Origin: Dipteris shenzhenensis
Taxonomy: Eukaryota > Polypodiophyta > Polypodiopsida > Gleicheniales
Length of the DNA: 64,000 bases
Direction: 5' to 3' (one strand)
Assembly: GCA_047967505.1 (NCBI GenBank)
Contig: CM106538.1
Positions 1 to 12,606 of the stretch are shown here, piece by piece (the first letter of the stretch is position 1; the number at the start of each line of letters is the position of its first letter). The position numbers and the translations under genes are program-made. Below the pieces are notes generated by a model that saw only the letters and a program-made list of their open reading frames with translations, made no database searches and was not told where the DNA came from.

Positions 1-950
1 TTTGGAGTTATGATTGGTGTTTATTGTCTTAATTTTCAGACTACAATGTAGGTATCTTATAATAATTTTGCTTTATGCTCTCCTCGGTGTTAGGATCTTA
101 TAGAGACTTAATACTCACAAATATATTGCATGCAACCTGATTGCTCAATCGAGAAAAATGCAAAGTATATGAAACAAAGCCTACATAAAATAATGAAGTT
201 TTCACATAGAATGTCGACTGTGGTAGCCCCACTTCTCATGGCCCAAAATACCATTTATTAATGTCGACTTAGGACTCAGACCAAAGATACGGTTATCTGC
301 TCACCCTGACTGGATTTGTTCCAGATTTACATAGATTAGTGAATGATAGACTCGTAAGGATAACCAGTGAGCCATGCTTGATCTACAGCAGAATATGGAT
401 TCTTAACCGGACTCATAAGAGCTGCTCACTCAGATACGGAGCTATATACTCAGGGCAGCCTGCGCATGGCCAAAAAGAACTAGAAAGGTCCCAATCCTCC
501 AATTATGTAGGAGCCACGAATTGCCCTGCAAAATGCCAGCTGAGGCTTATCATATGCTGCCAGCCGTCATCCATGCAATGATCAATTGCCACGTACCAAA
601 TCCCATGTGATCAGCCTCCACTGTCTAGTCACCGAACCTAGAATCACCCTTTCATGATTTTAGCACAAAAACACCTCCCCATGAGGGAGTCTTAATGCCA
701 TAAACCCGACATACCCCCTACGACCAAATGGGAAGTCCATAAAAACAAATACTAGCAAACAAGGAAGAAGACTTGAGCACACCAATTGCATCTGAAACCC
801 GATCAACCCACCATCTGAAACAATTGCCAACACATAGCAATTCTGAAGCATGTTCTTGATCGGAAAGGCCCTATCCTCATTGAAAAGAATCCTAGTCACA
901 AGGTTGTCAAACTTTTCATTTGACAAAGACTAATCAGTGACCATTGCTTC
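1..950. other. Intergenic or degenerate sequence
   Basis: I see no convincing gene here. A minus-strand open stretch at 660-926 lies downstream of a retroelement zinc-knuckle scrap (997-1040). It may be decayed pol sequence from the same element, but no motif supports that. Confidence 0.4.
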
Positions 951-954
951 CTCC

Positions 955-1070
955 TTCAATTTTCTCATCTCCTCATCTTTCTGCTTTTTGAAACAATCCT
1001 TTCAATATGACCAGGCTTACCACACTAATGGCACATACGGGAGTCATTCGTTTCGAAAATTTGTAGCTTT
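955..1070 (-). mobile_element. Retroelement gag zinc-knuckle remnant
   Basis: Read on the minus strand, the segment gives C-H-stop-C-G-K-P-G-H-I-E-R, followed by a shifted D-C-F-K-K. This is the CX2CX4HX4C nucleic-acid-binding knuckle typical of Copia or Gypsy Gag. A TAG replaces one residue inside the knuckle and a one-base deletion precedes the last Cys, so it cannot be functional. A charged K/E-rich tail follows toward lower coordinates, as in many Gag C-termini. No LTR or pol domain could be tied to it. Confidence 0.45.
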
Positions 1071-1213
1071 GCGCTTCTCCTTTAGCATATGCAAGATGTT
1101 GTATCTTATTTTAAATAAAGAAAGTGAACCAAAAAGATTCACCAGTAGCCATTGAGGTGATTCTAGTGCCAATCTAGGTAGGGCCCATACTCTGTGTAGA
1201 TATGTCACTGTCT

Positions 1214-1215
<2 letters not shown>

Positions 1216-1246
<31 letters not shown>

Positions 1247-1267
1247 AGAGGAGAGAGGGAGGGAGGG
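1216..1267. repeat. (GA)n purine microsatellite
   Basis: A perfect GA run grades into interrupted GGGA units. It separates the gag-knuckle scrap from the LINE-like segment. Confidence 0.9.
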
Positions 1268-1299
1268 TCCTTAGCTCCCAGATATCATTTGTCACCCAG

Positions 1300-3839
1300 A
1301 CATGTCTATTTTGGACAACATATTCACTTTTTTGAAGACAATTGGGTGTGAGAGTAAGCTCGGCTTCTCGCTATCCTCTTGCTGGATTTTGAGGTGGTGT
1401 AGACATGGTGGATTGAGCTTTCTTGGAGGGCTCCAAGTGGAGGTTGGGTTTTTCGGATTGGGTGGGTATGGGAAATTCTACCATTTCTGGAGCTCTAGCC
1501 TCCTTGGCCCCTCAGTGTTTCTTTTCGTGGTAGAGACACTAGGGGTACGACAGGGTGGATTGGGCTTTCTCGGAGGGCTCCAAGTGGAGGTTGGGTTTTT
1601 CGGATTGGGTGGGTACGGGAAATTTCTGCCATTTTTGGAGGAAGCTCTAGCCTTGTTGGCCCCTCAGTCTTTCTTTTCGTGGTAGAGACACTAGGGTATT
1701 TTCTCCGTTCTTGAGCAGCTAGTGTAGTCAGTGTGCCTCCCAATCTGATGGGAGAGTAATTGGACTTAGGGTTTACAGAAGATAGTAGATACATCTTTGT
1801 ATGGGAAAGCTCACCTGAGAGCCTAGAAAGGGTTTGTCTCTCCCCTCCCTAGATGTGTACTGTTTGGCCTTGGGAACCAAGATCCCTGAGGGTAGATGAT
1901 GGTAAACTTGGGGTGTGGGTTTGGATATTTTAGTAGAGTGTCTTGTGCAAGCTTCTCTATTGGAGCTTGGCCAAGCTCTTTATGGTAGGGTGAGTGTTAG
2001 TGGTGAACTAGGTCCTTTTGGCAAGAGCTTAGCCCATGGCCTTTGCAGGTGCTTTCAAAGGGGGTGTATGGGGCAACTGAGATGCTTGGTGCACAATTAT
2101 TTGTGGGCAAGGTGGGATGGCACATAGAATACTTGGGCCAGGGTCGCTTGGAAGATAGGGATTCTTCCCTAGGTAGAGGGAGATCTCGGCATCATCAATC
2201 TAGGGTGCAGAGCAAGGCAATGTTGGGGAAGCTTATTGTTAAGGGTTTTACCGCATGTTCTGAATCTTGCTCTAGTAGGGGCTTCTAAGGAACATGCCAG
2301 ACAATGGCATTAGTCTCATTGTGAAACTTCACAGACGTCCCTCTCATAGGGAAGGGCTCACCACTGATGTAGAGCTTGATGAGAGTGTGATGGCATCTCG
2401 AAGGCAGCCTTATTTGAGCTAGCTCTTAGGTTATTGATGGGTTCAAGTGATAGTCCCCAATCTTGCACATGAATGTCCATGACTAGGGGGGTCATACGCT
2501 GAGGCAACACATGCACATAGGATGGGCATAGTGGGATGGTGGTTCGGTGTAATAGGAGCATGGAGATGGCACTTTGAGGAGCTTGAGGAGAGGTTGAGCG
2601 TACTCGTCCACTTGGGAGGGCAAGTAGCATGATTCACGAGTTTGAGGAGGCCATCCTAGAGGCTTGGTGGAAGGGGCTTTCCAGGACCCTAGATGCCCGA
2701 GACCCTCCACACTGGTTCGGGTTGGATAGGAGCTGATCTCAGAGTGTCTTCTACCTACAACAGGACCACAATGAGCCCTATCCACTTTTCTTGAGTATCA
2801 GCTCATGTGCATTCCTCCCAATTAAATTCAGAGCAACGAGATAGGCCCAAGAGAGGAGAGGCTCTTAGACTCAGTAGAGTGGTAGAGGATCATAGTAGTT
2901 GGGTTGGAGTGGAGTTGGATCATCGACTCCACCCGTTTTCTGTATGGGGAGGATCTTATGGGATTGCATGAGGTACAGTGGAATTTAGGTGGGTGGTTCT
3001 GGTCTTCTAGGGTAGGGCATGGGAAGCAAGTGGTGGATGTTCCCTTCTTTTCCTACACCACCGCATTGTTAGATGGATTGAGCATGGATGCATTTGCGTG
3101 GACCCCTTCATGAGATTGGCATAGGCTCTAGTAGCAGGTGTCGCATGAAGTCGTTACCAAGCTTTGCGCTCACCTTTAGACTATCCTCTGCACGAGGAAG
3201 ATCTCTTACTACTTCTGGCTGGTAGCTTATGGGGGGCTGCCCGTAGCACCATAGTTGGAGGAGATGAGATTGCATAGGGTGTGTCACCTACACCCCACTG
3301 GCCACTTGAGACCAATGCCCGGAGGGGTCTAGGAACACTGCCAAAAGTTGGGAGCGTCTCCACAAGGCATGGGCTGTAGGCATTTTTTGCATTCACACAT
3401 TGAGGAATCGGCTGGTTGTATAGTCCCCCACCCTGGTTGTTGGCACTTGTTTCCAGAACAATCTAGGCAGTGAGTTGGGGTCTTGAGAAGCAGCCAGCTG
3501 CCCTTTTTGATTGGCCTAGCGTTCAATGGATTGCTGATCTCTATTGTTTTCTCATTTTCTAATAGAAGGTTCTTTCTTTTTTTTTTGGCGGGGGGGGGGG
3601 GGATTTGTGTCTATAGTAATAGTATGTGTTTTTCTGGTACAACATATTGTTTTAATGTTGCCACCTGGAGGCATGTAACTTCATATATTCCTCCTTTCCC
3701 TTGTGGCTTCTTGTTATTTCCATCTCATGTCTCTTCTAAACAGGTGTCGCTTTTGTACTTTTTGTTTTTGTACTTCATACTGGATTTTTACCTCTTTTTG
3801 ACGTTTCCCACACAGTAATATAAAGTACTACAAAAAAAA
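1300..3839 (+). mobile_element. Decayed 3' part of a LINE (LINE-1)
   Basis: Non-LTR retrotransposon remnant, probably 5'-truncated. Near 3197-3240 the plus strand reads K-I-S-Y-Y-F-W-L-V-A-Y-G-G-L-P-V. This resembles the start of the zinc-finger-like (zf-RVT) region that follows reverse transcriptase in plant L1-clade ORF2 proteins. Multiple stops interrupt it. A pyrimidine-rich 3' tail (3540-3830) ends in a nine-A run at 3831-3839, consistent with the poly(A) end of a LINE insertion. No RT catalytic motif is readable in 1300-2900, so the upstream limit is uncertain. Part of that stretch could be unrelated sequence. Confidence 0.45.
1407..1697. repeat. 147-bp tandem duplication
   Basis: Two head-to-tail copies (1407-1553 and 1554-1697) share long identical blocks, for example the segments beginning GGTGGATTG and ending TAGAGACACTAGGG. 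They differ by a few substitutions and a small indel. High identity against otherwise decayed surroundings suggests a fairly recent local duplication. Confidence 0.9.
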
Positions 3840-3961
3840 AGGAGTGCGTGTGCATATAGTCCTAAGAGAATCCAGATCCTAGATAGAAGGGTGAAGTGCC
3901 CTATGGCTGCTCTCAAATTGACTATATTATCCTTTTTGTAATGATTTTATAAATAAAAATT

Positions 3962-3962
<1 letters not shown>

Positions 3963-4002
<40 letters not shown>
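3963..4002. repeat. (AG)20 microsatellite
   Basis: Perfect AG run directly followed by a short module (4003-4035) that recurs after the next two GA tracts. Confidence 0.95.
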
Positions 4003-4004
<2 letters not shown>

Positions 4005-4560
4005 CTTGGAAGGCCTCATGGGCCTATTGGACAAAGTACATCAGGAGAAGAAACTCACCTTGCTGAGTGCTATGCTAAGCTTTAGAGCTCAGAGTCAAAA
4101 CTCAAAATTGAAAACTGACAGAATCTGAAACCCTGTGCTGTGGCGGCTCTCCGATGGGCTGCAAAGAGATCCTGTGTCAACCTGTCTCTCGCTGTGGCAG
4201 AGGACGTGGTCTCCTCAACCAATGTATCTGATGGGCTATGTCAAGAGTGATGTCTCGTCGCTGGCGGTCTCCTCTAGGGAGAGCTGAGTAGACCTTGATA
4301 GTGTGTGCTTTGTTCACTCTCTGTGTCGTGTGTGGTGTCTATGTCTTGGGCTTGGCAGCATTGAGTCGTCTCTCCCTGCTGATCCATGCTGCCCTGGTGT
4401 CAGGTAACTTCTCCTCCACCCCACTATGTCGTGGAGCTGTCAATGTGCTTGGTCTACTTCAGCCTCCTACGCCGCGGTCATCCATCTCAATCTTGTCTTG
4501 CTGTGCTGTCGCTGCTCAATTTGATAGAGCCCAATGCAGACCTGGTCATGGAAGTGGATC

Positions 4561-4563
<3 letters not shown>

Positions 4564-4602
<39 letters not shown>

Positions 4603-4640
4603 ATCTAATGTCCATTGGAGACGCAATGGATTTATGGGAC
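4564..4640. repeat. (GA)n plus a shared downstream module
   Basis: A GA run (4564-4600) is followed by about 40 bp containing ATGGATTTATGGGAC. This resembles the modules after the GA tracts at 3963 and 4843. The three look like members of one short repeat family with a GA tract on one side. Confidence 0.6.
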
Positions 4641-4784
4641 AGTTAAAATACTAACTGCAGTGCCAAATCCCATCAAAATTGATATGCAAGCCAGATAAAA
4701 GATGCTTGTGTCTATTGACTTTAGAGCTGATCTAACCAGGTTAGATGCGATTTCAAGGACTAGGTGCTCTAGTATTGACTGTGG

Positions 4785-4915
4785 GTCTGAGCCGAGTTGT
4801 TTGGGTGACTGGTTGAAGACATTGTGCGAGTCCCTGAATTGAGAGAGAGAAAGAAAGTTTATTGAAGTCTTCGGAAGACCGATGGGTCTATGGGACTCTG
4901 AAAATCCTGGTACAA
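4785..4915 (+). mobile_element. Candidate tRNA-derived SINE
   Basis: Positions 4785-4835 look like a decayed tRNA head. An A-box-like GAGCCGAGTTGTTTGGGTGA is followed about 30 bp later by a B-box-like GTGCGAGTCCC. A short GA tract comes next, then a body segment (4857-4910, with GACCGATGGGTCTATGGGAC) that recurs in weaker form at about 4003-4035 and 4601-4640. Internal Pol III promoters plus a repeated non-tRNA body are the SINE layout. No target-site duplication was found, so this is a hypothesis. Confidence 0.4.
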
Positions 4916-5115
4916 ACGAATTGTGAGGGTGAAGCTACTAAAACAAGCATCCACACCAATGCAGAATGCAAAGAAATGCAAAATGGTAGTACTAAGTACA
5001 ACATAGTCATGTCAATGGTCGACTATTATCAATCTCATCATCATCATCATCACCAACATCGTCAACATCATCAGTGCATCAGGATGGACGAGGCAATGGA
5101 GGCATGAACGCGGCA

Positions 5116-5169
5116 ATACATACATACATACATACATACATACAGACAGACAGACAGACAGACAGACAG
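5116..5169. repeat. (CATA)n(CAGA)n compound microsatellite
   Basis: Tetranucleotide array ending in a G-rich run. It sits about 80 bp upstream of the kinase exon, inside its preceding intron. Confidence 0.95.
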
Positions 5170-5246
5170 GGGGGGGAGGGGGAGCAATTGGTTGTAATCG
5201 TAAGTGCTTTGTTGACTTTTAATAATATCATCTTTCTCGTTTGCAG

Positions 5247-5633
5247 GTGTGATGTCTACAGCTTTGGTGTGATCTTGTGGGAGCTAGCCACACTGCAACA
5301 ACCTTGGAGTGGGATAAACCCAATGCAAGTAGTGGGAGCTGTTGGGTTCCAGAATCGGCGTCTTGAAATCCCTGTGAATTTAGAGCCTTCTGTGGCTAGA
5401 ATCATCTGGGACTGTTGGCAAAGGTTTGTGATATCAGCTTTCTCTTGTTTGTTATATGCCAGAGTTAATATGTGCCTGTACCAGGATGTGTGTGTGTGTG
5501 TGAGTGAGGAAGAGAGAGAGGGGGGGTTGACTGACAGTTTTTTATTTTGCTGGATAGCGATCCTGGCTTGCGCCCTTCATTTTCTGAGCTTTTGGTCGCT
5601 CTCAAGCCACTTCAAAGATTGCTTAGGGACTGA
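5247..5633 (+). CDS. C-terminal exons of a CTR1/EDR1-like (Raf-type MAPKKK) kinase
   Basis: Two exons, 5247-5423 and 5558-5633, are joined by a 134-bp intron (GTTTGT...GATAG). The acceptor before 5247 is TTTGCAG. The product reads [20 protein letters not shown], then [19 protein letters not shown], then [16 protein letters not shown], and ends [11 protein letters not shown]-stop. These are kinase subdomains IX to XI, with the invariant RPSF arginine, in the form typical of plant CTR1/EDR1/Raf-like MAPKKKs, which act in ethylene, ABA and defence signalling. The reading frame and splice phase agree exactly across the intron. The N-lobe, the catalytic HRD and DFG exons and the usual PEWMAPE exon are not visible in the 5.2 kb upstream. 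Either the preceding intron exceeds the window or only the 3' end exists here. The clean frame argues for a live gene. The symbol is left blank because orthology cannot be decided from the C-lobe. Confidence 0.85.
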
Positions 5634-6205
5634 TTTGCTGCTAGTTTGTGGGGCACCACCATAGCTCTGCAATATGTACATGTTGCTGCCTCAAGGACAA
5701 AAGGGCAGGTGTTGCTGGTTGAAGCTTCTTCTGGCTGTAACTTCACATCAGAGCTATATTTGTTCTTTTTCAACCTGGCGCATGGTGAAGCAAATGTAGT
5801 GAAGTTGGGGGTGTTGGTTGGATCCAGAAGAGGCAAAACATGCAGTGGTTTGGTATGTTTTTGCTGACTAACGCAAACTGGACACTGCTAAATGAGCAGA
5901 TTCCAGGAGTTGTCTAGCTAGATAAATATTATGACAACTGGCCATCAATTTATACAATACTTTGTAGGTTGGTGGATGGGACAGTTTCAAGGGGAGTCCC
6001 TGTTATGAAATGGCTAGAAAGGCCAAATGGGTGTACGAAAGGTGTGCACCCTGTTATCTGCAAAATTTACAAATTCCCACATAGCTAAACTTCTGAGCGC
6101 AAAAAGAAGCTGCAGAAGTGCTTAAAGGCTTTGGTTGGCATTTGTCAGAAATTTGTAACAAATTGATTCTGATCACTTGTCAATAAATAAAATTTTAAAT
6201 TGTAG
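5634..6205 (+). other. Probable 3' UTR of the CTR1-like gene
   Basis: Non-coding sequence follows the stop codon. An AATAAA hexamer at 6182-6187, overlapping AATAAAATTTT, is a plausible polyadenylation signal and gives a 3' UTR of about 0.57 kb. Intergenic-looking sequence follows. Confidence 0.5.
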
Positions 6206-7713
6206 CGACTGTTTTGTATGATTAAGGGCGGTGAAAAAGCCACTGGTGAGTGTTAAGGGCTGCCGTGCAGGTAGTGAAAATTCAATTGTGATAGGTTTGG
6301 CAGCAAAAGATTGGCTGCAATCCTTTGTTCAACGATTAAAGGATGGAAAATATTGTACCTTGGATATTTAACTTGAGGATCAGATGATATATGGGGCTTT
6401 CAAAATATTTTGAAAACAAGATTTTGTACAAATATTGATTGGTTGTAGCACGTTGTAGTTCCACTGAGCGATTCCAATAAGACAAATGATTTGGTTAATC
6501 AAAGCATAGCAAGGTTTAGAGAGATCAGGGCTCGTGTAATTGGTTTTCATGTTTTGCATGCATGCTCGCTGCACAGTCATAAGTTATGGTTTACCATCAT
6601 TGCAATCAACTACCAATCATTTGCTTTAAGCACTTTTGAAATTTCCTTGATGCTTTTGAGTCTCCAATAACTGGTGTCAATGTCAATTTTGAATTTGGAA
6701 GTGTATTGTCCAGTTGTGCTTTGAGCCTGGCTTTGTATCCTTTGTAGCTTTGTAATTACTGGTGTGCTGTAATCTGTGAATCGTGTTCCCTGTATCCTTT
6801 GTGTTAAGCTAAATTGTCGCCTGCAATGTTTATCTAGTGCTTAGCAAGATTCATCTGAGTTAAGTAGAGCCATTATAAGATGCAAACATGATACATAAGT
6901 AGAGCCATTATGAGTTAGGGACAGCCACAAACATGATACAATACATGAGTTAAGTAGAGCCACTCTCTGAGATGCAAACATGATATAATATAATCTAAGG
7001 GCTCACCATCATGTTTAATATGCCAAACCATAGGTAAATTTAATATAACTCGACAAATTTTGATTGTTTAGCTCTCAAAAGTGTAATTGATATCATGGAA
7101 ACTCTATTATCAAGCTAGATCCACACCACAAACTTTCAATTGTCGAGGCAACAAAAGATTATATATTTTTTGATGTTGCTCTATAAGAAAATACAAGTTT
7201 TGTGGGTAACAAAGACAACAAAGATGAGAGAGAGAGAGAGAGAGAGAGAACAAAACCACATTGTTGCATAATATTACAATAGATGGCAACCACTTCCTAG
7301 TTGTGTGCTTTAGTGATGGAGCCCCAAACTATATTGCTTTTAATTGATACAATAGATAACAACCGCTTCCCAGTCTTCTGCTTTAATGAAGAAGCTTCGA
7401 TGTATGATAGGCAAGTGCAAGGGTGATAGAAATTGAATATGTGGTTTATATTATTCTATGAATTGTATTTTGCATACTCTTGTAATTTCTTTTAAATGTA
7501 TATAAATTTGGTTTAACCAGACAAATTTCCATTGTTTTAGCTCTTCTATGTGATTGATATCATGGAAACTCTATTATTATGTAAGATTCATGCCACAAAC
7601 TTCAGGTTGTCAAGGTAACTATGTTTTCTTGATGTTGCCTCTGTAAAGAAAATATAACTTTTGTGTGTAACACAAGCAACAAGATCTTTGTAGATGAGCA
7701 AGAGTGCGTGTAC

Positions 7714-7744
<31 letters not shown>

Positions 7745-8880
7745 CGCAAAACTAGATGCCACTTTTGTGGTGATAGGAAACATTGCTCTTGATTGGCATT
7801 GAATTCGCTTTCAAAATGAACTTAGATGGACAATTTTCCCTATATGTGTCTTCCAAAAACATGCTTTCAATTTGTTTTAAAAACCAAAACCTCAACTGGT
7901 GCTTGAAAATACGTGCTTTGATAGTGTGAAGCTAGGCCTAGTGGTGCTTCAAACCATACCTTGATTGGATAAATGGATGAAGCAATATGGGCTTTAGAAA
8001 ATTAACAAAGGAATGGGAGGGACTTTGGGATGATGCCATGTGGGCACAGACTCATGGGATATATCCCACATATATTATTTCCCCCTTGAATGCTAAGAGG
8101 GCCCGTGAAGGCTAAGAGGGAGGAGAGTTGAGAGGTTTTCTATACTCCATGCAAAGGAGGAGATGGATAGAGCTTGAGAAGAGTTGAGAGCAAGGTTGAG
8201 CTTAGCTTAGTATCTAGTTAGTTAAAATCTCAAACTAGTTGATTGGATTGCTAGTCAATAGGAAACCAACCAATTATGAATTTAGACTTTTTAGTGATAT
8301 TGCTAGTCAATATTTGGTTAGAACTTCATTATTGGTTTGATTGCCATTCAATATGAAACTTCCTTGGACATTGATCGTGAGCTTGAGAGTTGAGATGACC
8401 TCATGGGATATTGCCATGTATCTTCCTCTATGATGATTTGAGTTTTGAATTGTCTACTTGCTAACATAAAAGTTATGTTGTATTTTCCTCTATACTAATT
8501 GGGTTTTGATTGGGTTTCTTGCTAACCTAAATGCTATCATGCCATAATAACATTTTTAATGACAAAAATAAGTTGCTTTTGGCTTGTGTTGCCATGTGTG
8601 ATGGCAGTCTATGCATCCCACCTCATGAACTTGCACTAACACCATTACCATTGGAGTTTGCATGATTATTGATTGTGATTTGTGGTTATGGGTAGCACTA
8701 CATGTGGCAATCTTTTACAATTATTTGATTATATTTCATTGCCCCATTGATAGCTCCCATTGAGGTCTATTTGATTATATTTTGAAAAGATCAAGCTACA
8801 CTCTATGGGACCCGATCACAAGTACAAAGCAAAAGTAAAATCTAAAAAGTACAATTGCTCGTGTGCTAATGTTGTAGAAC
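6206..8880. other. Intergenic, AT-rich
   Basis: No coding region is recognised. The stretch holds the duplicated segments described separately at 7035-7740, with GA tracts at about 7224-7248 and 7712-7745. The remainder shows no family I can name. Confidence 0.5.
7035..7740. repeat. Direct segmental duplication with GA tails
   Basis: About 210 bp at 7035-7248 is repeated at about 7505-7745. Shared landmarks in the same order are GATATCATGGAAACTCTATT, then CCACAAACTT, then TTGATGTTGC, then TTTGTG-GTAACA, each copy ending in a GA tract. Smaller indels separate the copies. Between them a second short duplication (7270-7330 and 7346-7395, sharing ACAATAGAT and CCGCTTCC-like text) is visible. Confidence 0.75.
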
Positions 8881-8885
8881 TCAGG

Positions 8886-11749
8886 CTAAGAAGCTGATTC
8901 TAATGGGTAGGAATTTGTGCCATTTACGATTTGCTTCAATACCCAAGTATTTGCCTCAATACTTTGTCCTAAGTATGTGATCTGTGGCATCTCCTTAGGC
9001 TGAATTGTTTTAGCTACCATAGTCTTTGTCTTCCTCACATTGATAGATGGGCAACTGCTATCATAGAATGGTTCCAAAATATGCATCAACTTCTAAAGGT
9101 CCACCTAGTTATACGGAAAGATTGCTACATCATTTGCATACATAAGAAATAGGAGAGTGTATAATCCTACGTGAGGGCCAATATGTCCTTCTTCCTCTGC
9201 AAAATTCATAACCATGGTTTCTAGCTCACTTATGCCTAGCCCACATAAAGTGGGTGAGACTAGGCATCCTAATTTACCCTCATGTTGTTGAGGAAAGGTC
9301 GCATTAAACCTTCGTGCATCATGAGTTGAGATCTGACACACTTATAAAGGTGAGCTACTACTCTTCTATAGCTTTTGGGCACCATGACCAAAACTTTTGC
9401 ATGGTACAACCTTTGATACGGCCTTTGATACAGTATCATTGCAAAAGGCTTTTGATACAGCCTTTTTAAAATCCATAAATCAACAAAATAGACGCTTGCC
9501 ACCACAGAGATAGCTTTCCTCGATAAGCACTCGAATGGTGACAAAATGATTAGTAGTGCTATGGTGTGGTCTAAAACTTGTTCTTATGCTCTCTTTGCCA
9601 TGGTCTCTACCCATTTGTTGAGTTTTTGTTCTACAATGGTGCTAAGAGCTTTGCTATGCTAAAGCCAACCATTATGGTTCTAAATTGGTTTTTTTGTCCC
9701 CCCCTTTAAAGATTGGCTATACCCAGTTTTCCTACCATTCATACGAGGGAAACCATCCATTCCGGTGCATCACTTGACCATTTCAACAACTTAGCACTAA
9801 TTTCCACAACATAGCACTCATTTTTAGTGTATCTACGGCCTTCCCATTAGTGAGCCTTTTCATCCACTTCTACTAGATAGAACAAATTTTCTCTTGTGTT
9901 CTAAGTTTCAAACGGTCTGCATTTGTTTCATTTCCTCATGTACGTAGAGATGCTTGGCATAATTCAGCATATCTAAGGTTGATAAATCTCCCATGATATG
10001 CTTTGGTTTCCCTGTACTTGCCTCCAAAATCTCCATGGATGGGTGGCAAGTATGTAGCTTGTTCATGTTCTTGTGCTATCTCAAATTATCTATGTTTCCT
10101 TTGAGTCATAAAATGCTAAATTCTATGGGTCTCATCTCATTCCTTGCCCTCTAGCACATTGCCTTTAGCCGCTTTGCACAAACCATTTGTGACATGGGAG
10201 AGAGGTGCTCTTCCTCTTGCATGACTTAAGGCATTCAATTGCACAATTAGAAATGGCATTGCACAATATAGTCCTCTACTGACACATGCATGTTTTGCCT
10301 CTTGGAGTCTACCATCAATTGCTTCAACATATTGGGTTGCCACCCTGGGCTACCACCCTATCTAGTCTCATGTTAGGCATCCCCATGCAGTTAACCTCCC
10401 TTGCGTCTCTCTTCATAACAACGTTGCCTAACACCTCAATGCAAAGCGGTTTGTGGTCAAAGTCTAGAGTGAGGAAGTCAATTTGGAATGACATAATCCG
10501 TGAAAGAGCCCCTTCATGAACAAGGGCATAATCAACTACTCTTTCCGCTCTGGTGCTAGTTGCATGTCTAACCACTGTGCCATTATTTTGTTCCATTCAT
10601 GACCAGCATACGAATGCTATGAACTATGTAAATGAGAGATTACTGATGTGATGTGACATCCGCCTCAATGTCAGCTGACATTCTATCCCACGAATTCCAA
10701 TGCATCCCCTTGATCCATCCATAATGGTCTAGAGTAAATAAGGTTGTTGGTGCCTATTTGCATGTTCTCGATGCAAGCCTTGAGATATGTAAAAATCATC
10801 ACATTCCCATGATTACAAAATATGTAGTGCTGGCACAAAGGTCAGCGTAAGGGTCCAAGTGATCTAGGGAGAATGTGTTATAGTAATTAGAGTCGTGATG
10901 TGGGATGTAATATCTGACCACATAAAGATGCCAACCATCCCCATCAATGCGAATCTAGATGTATTTTTTATAAGCATCATAGTTTATCAGTTGTATGCTT
11001 GTGTACCACTCCCTCTTCATTATGCATGCTATGCTTCCTTTTTTGCCCCTACAAAGTTGCCAAATGGAATTAACATCATAGCCTTCAAGGTCCAAAATGC
11101 GATACACATCATGTTCCCAAGTTTTGGCAAAAAATATGACATCAACGTCTTTGTTTAAGTAGTGTAAACCCGAAACTTGGTGCCACAAATAACTTGTGCA
11201 GTCCAAAAAATAATATCGACCTTGCATTGCATGGACCGCATCTTACTATGCTGCCCTTGTTTTGGTGTTGATGTGGGATTTAAAGTCCCTAATCTATGCT
11301 TGCCCATCTCGATAAGATGCCCATTTTCCTACTTTGCATGCTTCCTCACTTTGGTGAATTCACTATTTCTTTGTTTGAGTGAGCTCCTCAGATATTCAAA
11401 TCTTTATACCTCTTAGCTTATGTGTTTGTCTGAGGATCTTAACTTTTGCTACCCTCCATCTGAAGTACACTTGTGTTTGTGTGCCCTTTCAACTTATATT
11501 ACATATATCATTCTCGTCCCATTCAACTTGTGGTACTTCCTTCTTAAGACATATGATTATGTCATTTGTGTATTTCTCCTCATCATCATGAAGGAATCCA
11601 TATTTCAACACCCCAACTTGTACGATTGTTCTATTTTTAATTCTAGATTCTTTTTCTTTCACTTGCATGGAAAGATCTATGTTATTCACTTTGTTGTTTA
11701 CATTAGCAATCACCTCTTGCTTCATTGATTTCACTTGAGTGGTAACCAT
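8886..11749 (-). mobile_element. Decayed two-ORF LINE (LINE-2)
   Basis: Non-LTR retrotransposon read right to left. At 11489-11749 is a charged ORF1-like stretch containing KNRTIVQVG and EVPQVEWDENDICNIS. At 10955-11227 is the endonuclease N-terminus (VSGLHYLNKDVDVIFFAKTW). At 10324-10596 is the endonuclease C-terminus (VVDYALV and a DHKPL motif). RT fragments follow: FRTIMVG-like near 9.7 kb, a VDLWILKRLY-type motif A and SYRRVVAHLYKCVRSQ at 9269-9544, GCLVSPTLCGLGISELE at 9105-9341, then the YxDD box as Y-A-N-D and an INVRKTK-like thumb at 8886-9089. Numerous stops and frameshifts are present, and the first catalytic Asp of YADD is Asn (9132-9134). The element is inactive. Confidence 0.8.
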
Positions 11750-12517
11750 TTCCTATACATTAGAAACCAATTCTAGTAAGGTGAAGATGCATTGCATCTG
11801 TGTAGTGACTCATGGATGACTTTTTGCTTTCCATTGCCTTCATATCAAGAACTCTTTTGTCTAGAGCTGGAAGCAGAAGCTTTAACTCCTTGAAAATTTG
11901 AAGCTCTAGATAATAAATACACTCCTGTGGATTTCAAATGGTCTTCATCCTTTGATATGTCTTTGTGCTCGGAGTTGGGGGAAAAGATCCCACTTGAGTA
12001 TGAAATCCTATTGCTCAAGGTCAAGGTAGCAAATTTCATGTTGGTAGGCTCCATGTTGGTTTGCATAGACATGGTTGCCCCAATGTTGGTCCTAACCTCT
12101 AGGTTGGGCTAGGGATTCAGCTCAACCTAGAGTTGGTGAGGTGAACCAAAGTGAAACCAAAGAGGAGTGCAATGAGCTGAGGCTGATAAGAAAAAAGGGC
12201 TTGATGGTGTTGAAATTGAAACCAACTTTGTGAAGAACTTTTTTGGTGGCACCTATTGACTTGACATCTTGTCTATCAAACAAGAGAGTTTGAGCTCCGG
12301 ACTGACGACTCCACGATGTTGAACGAGGTTGAACAAAGAGGTGGGTGGGTTGAGGGCCGAACAGCTTGATAGAGGCATCTTGAGGAAGGGAGGTGACTTG
12401 AGGAAAGGGGGTGAAATGGGCTAAGATGAGGTGGTCAGAGGGGAAGGGGAGAAAAAAAACCGGCTAAGAGTTGGGAGCTCGATTTGAGGCGGCCTGAGAG
12501 AGAAATGAGCTAAGGCA

Positions 12518-12606
<89 letters not shown>

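Noticed and set aside
4862-5107. Open frame with a His-rich tract
   Set aside because: The His run is a CAT repeat, and the frame overlaps the SINE-like repeat and the kinase intron.
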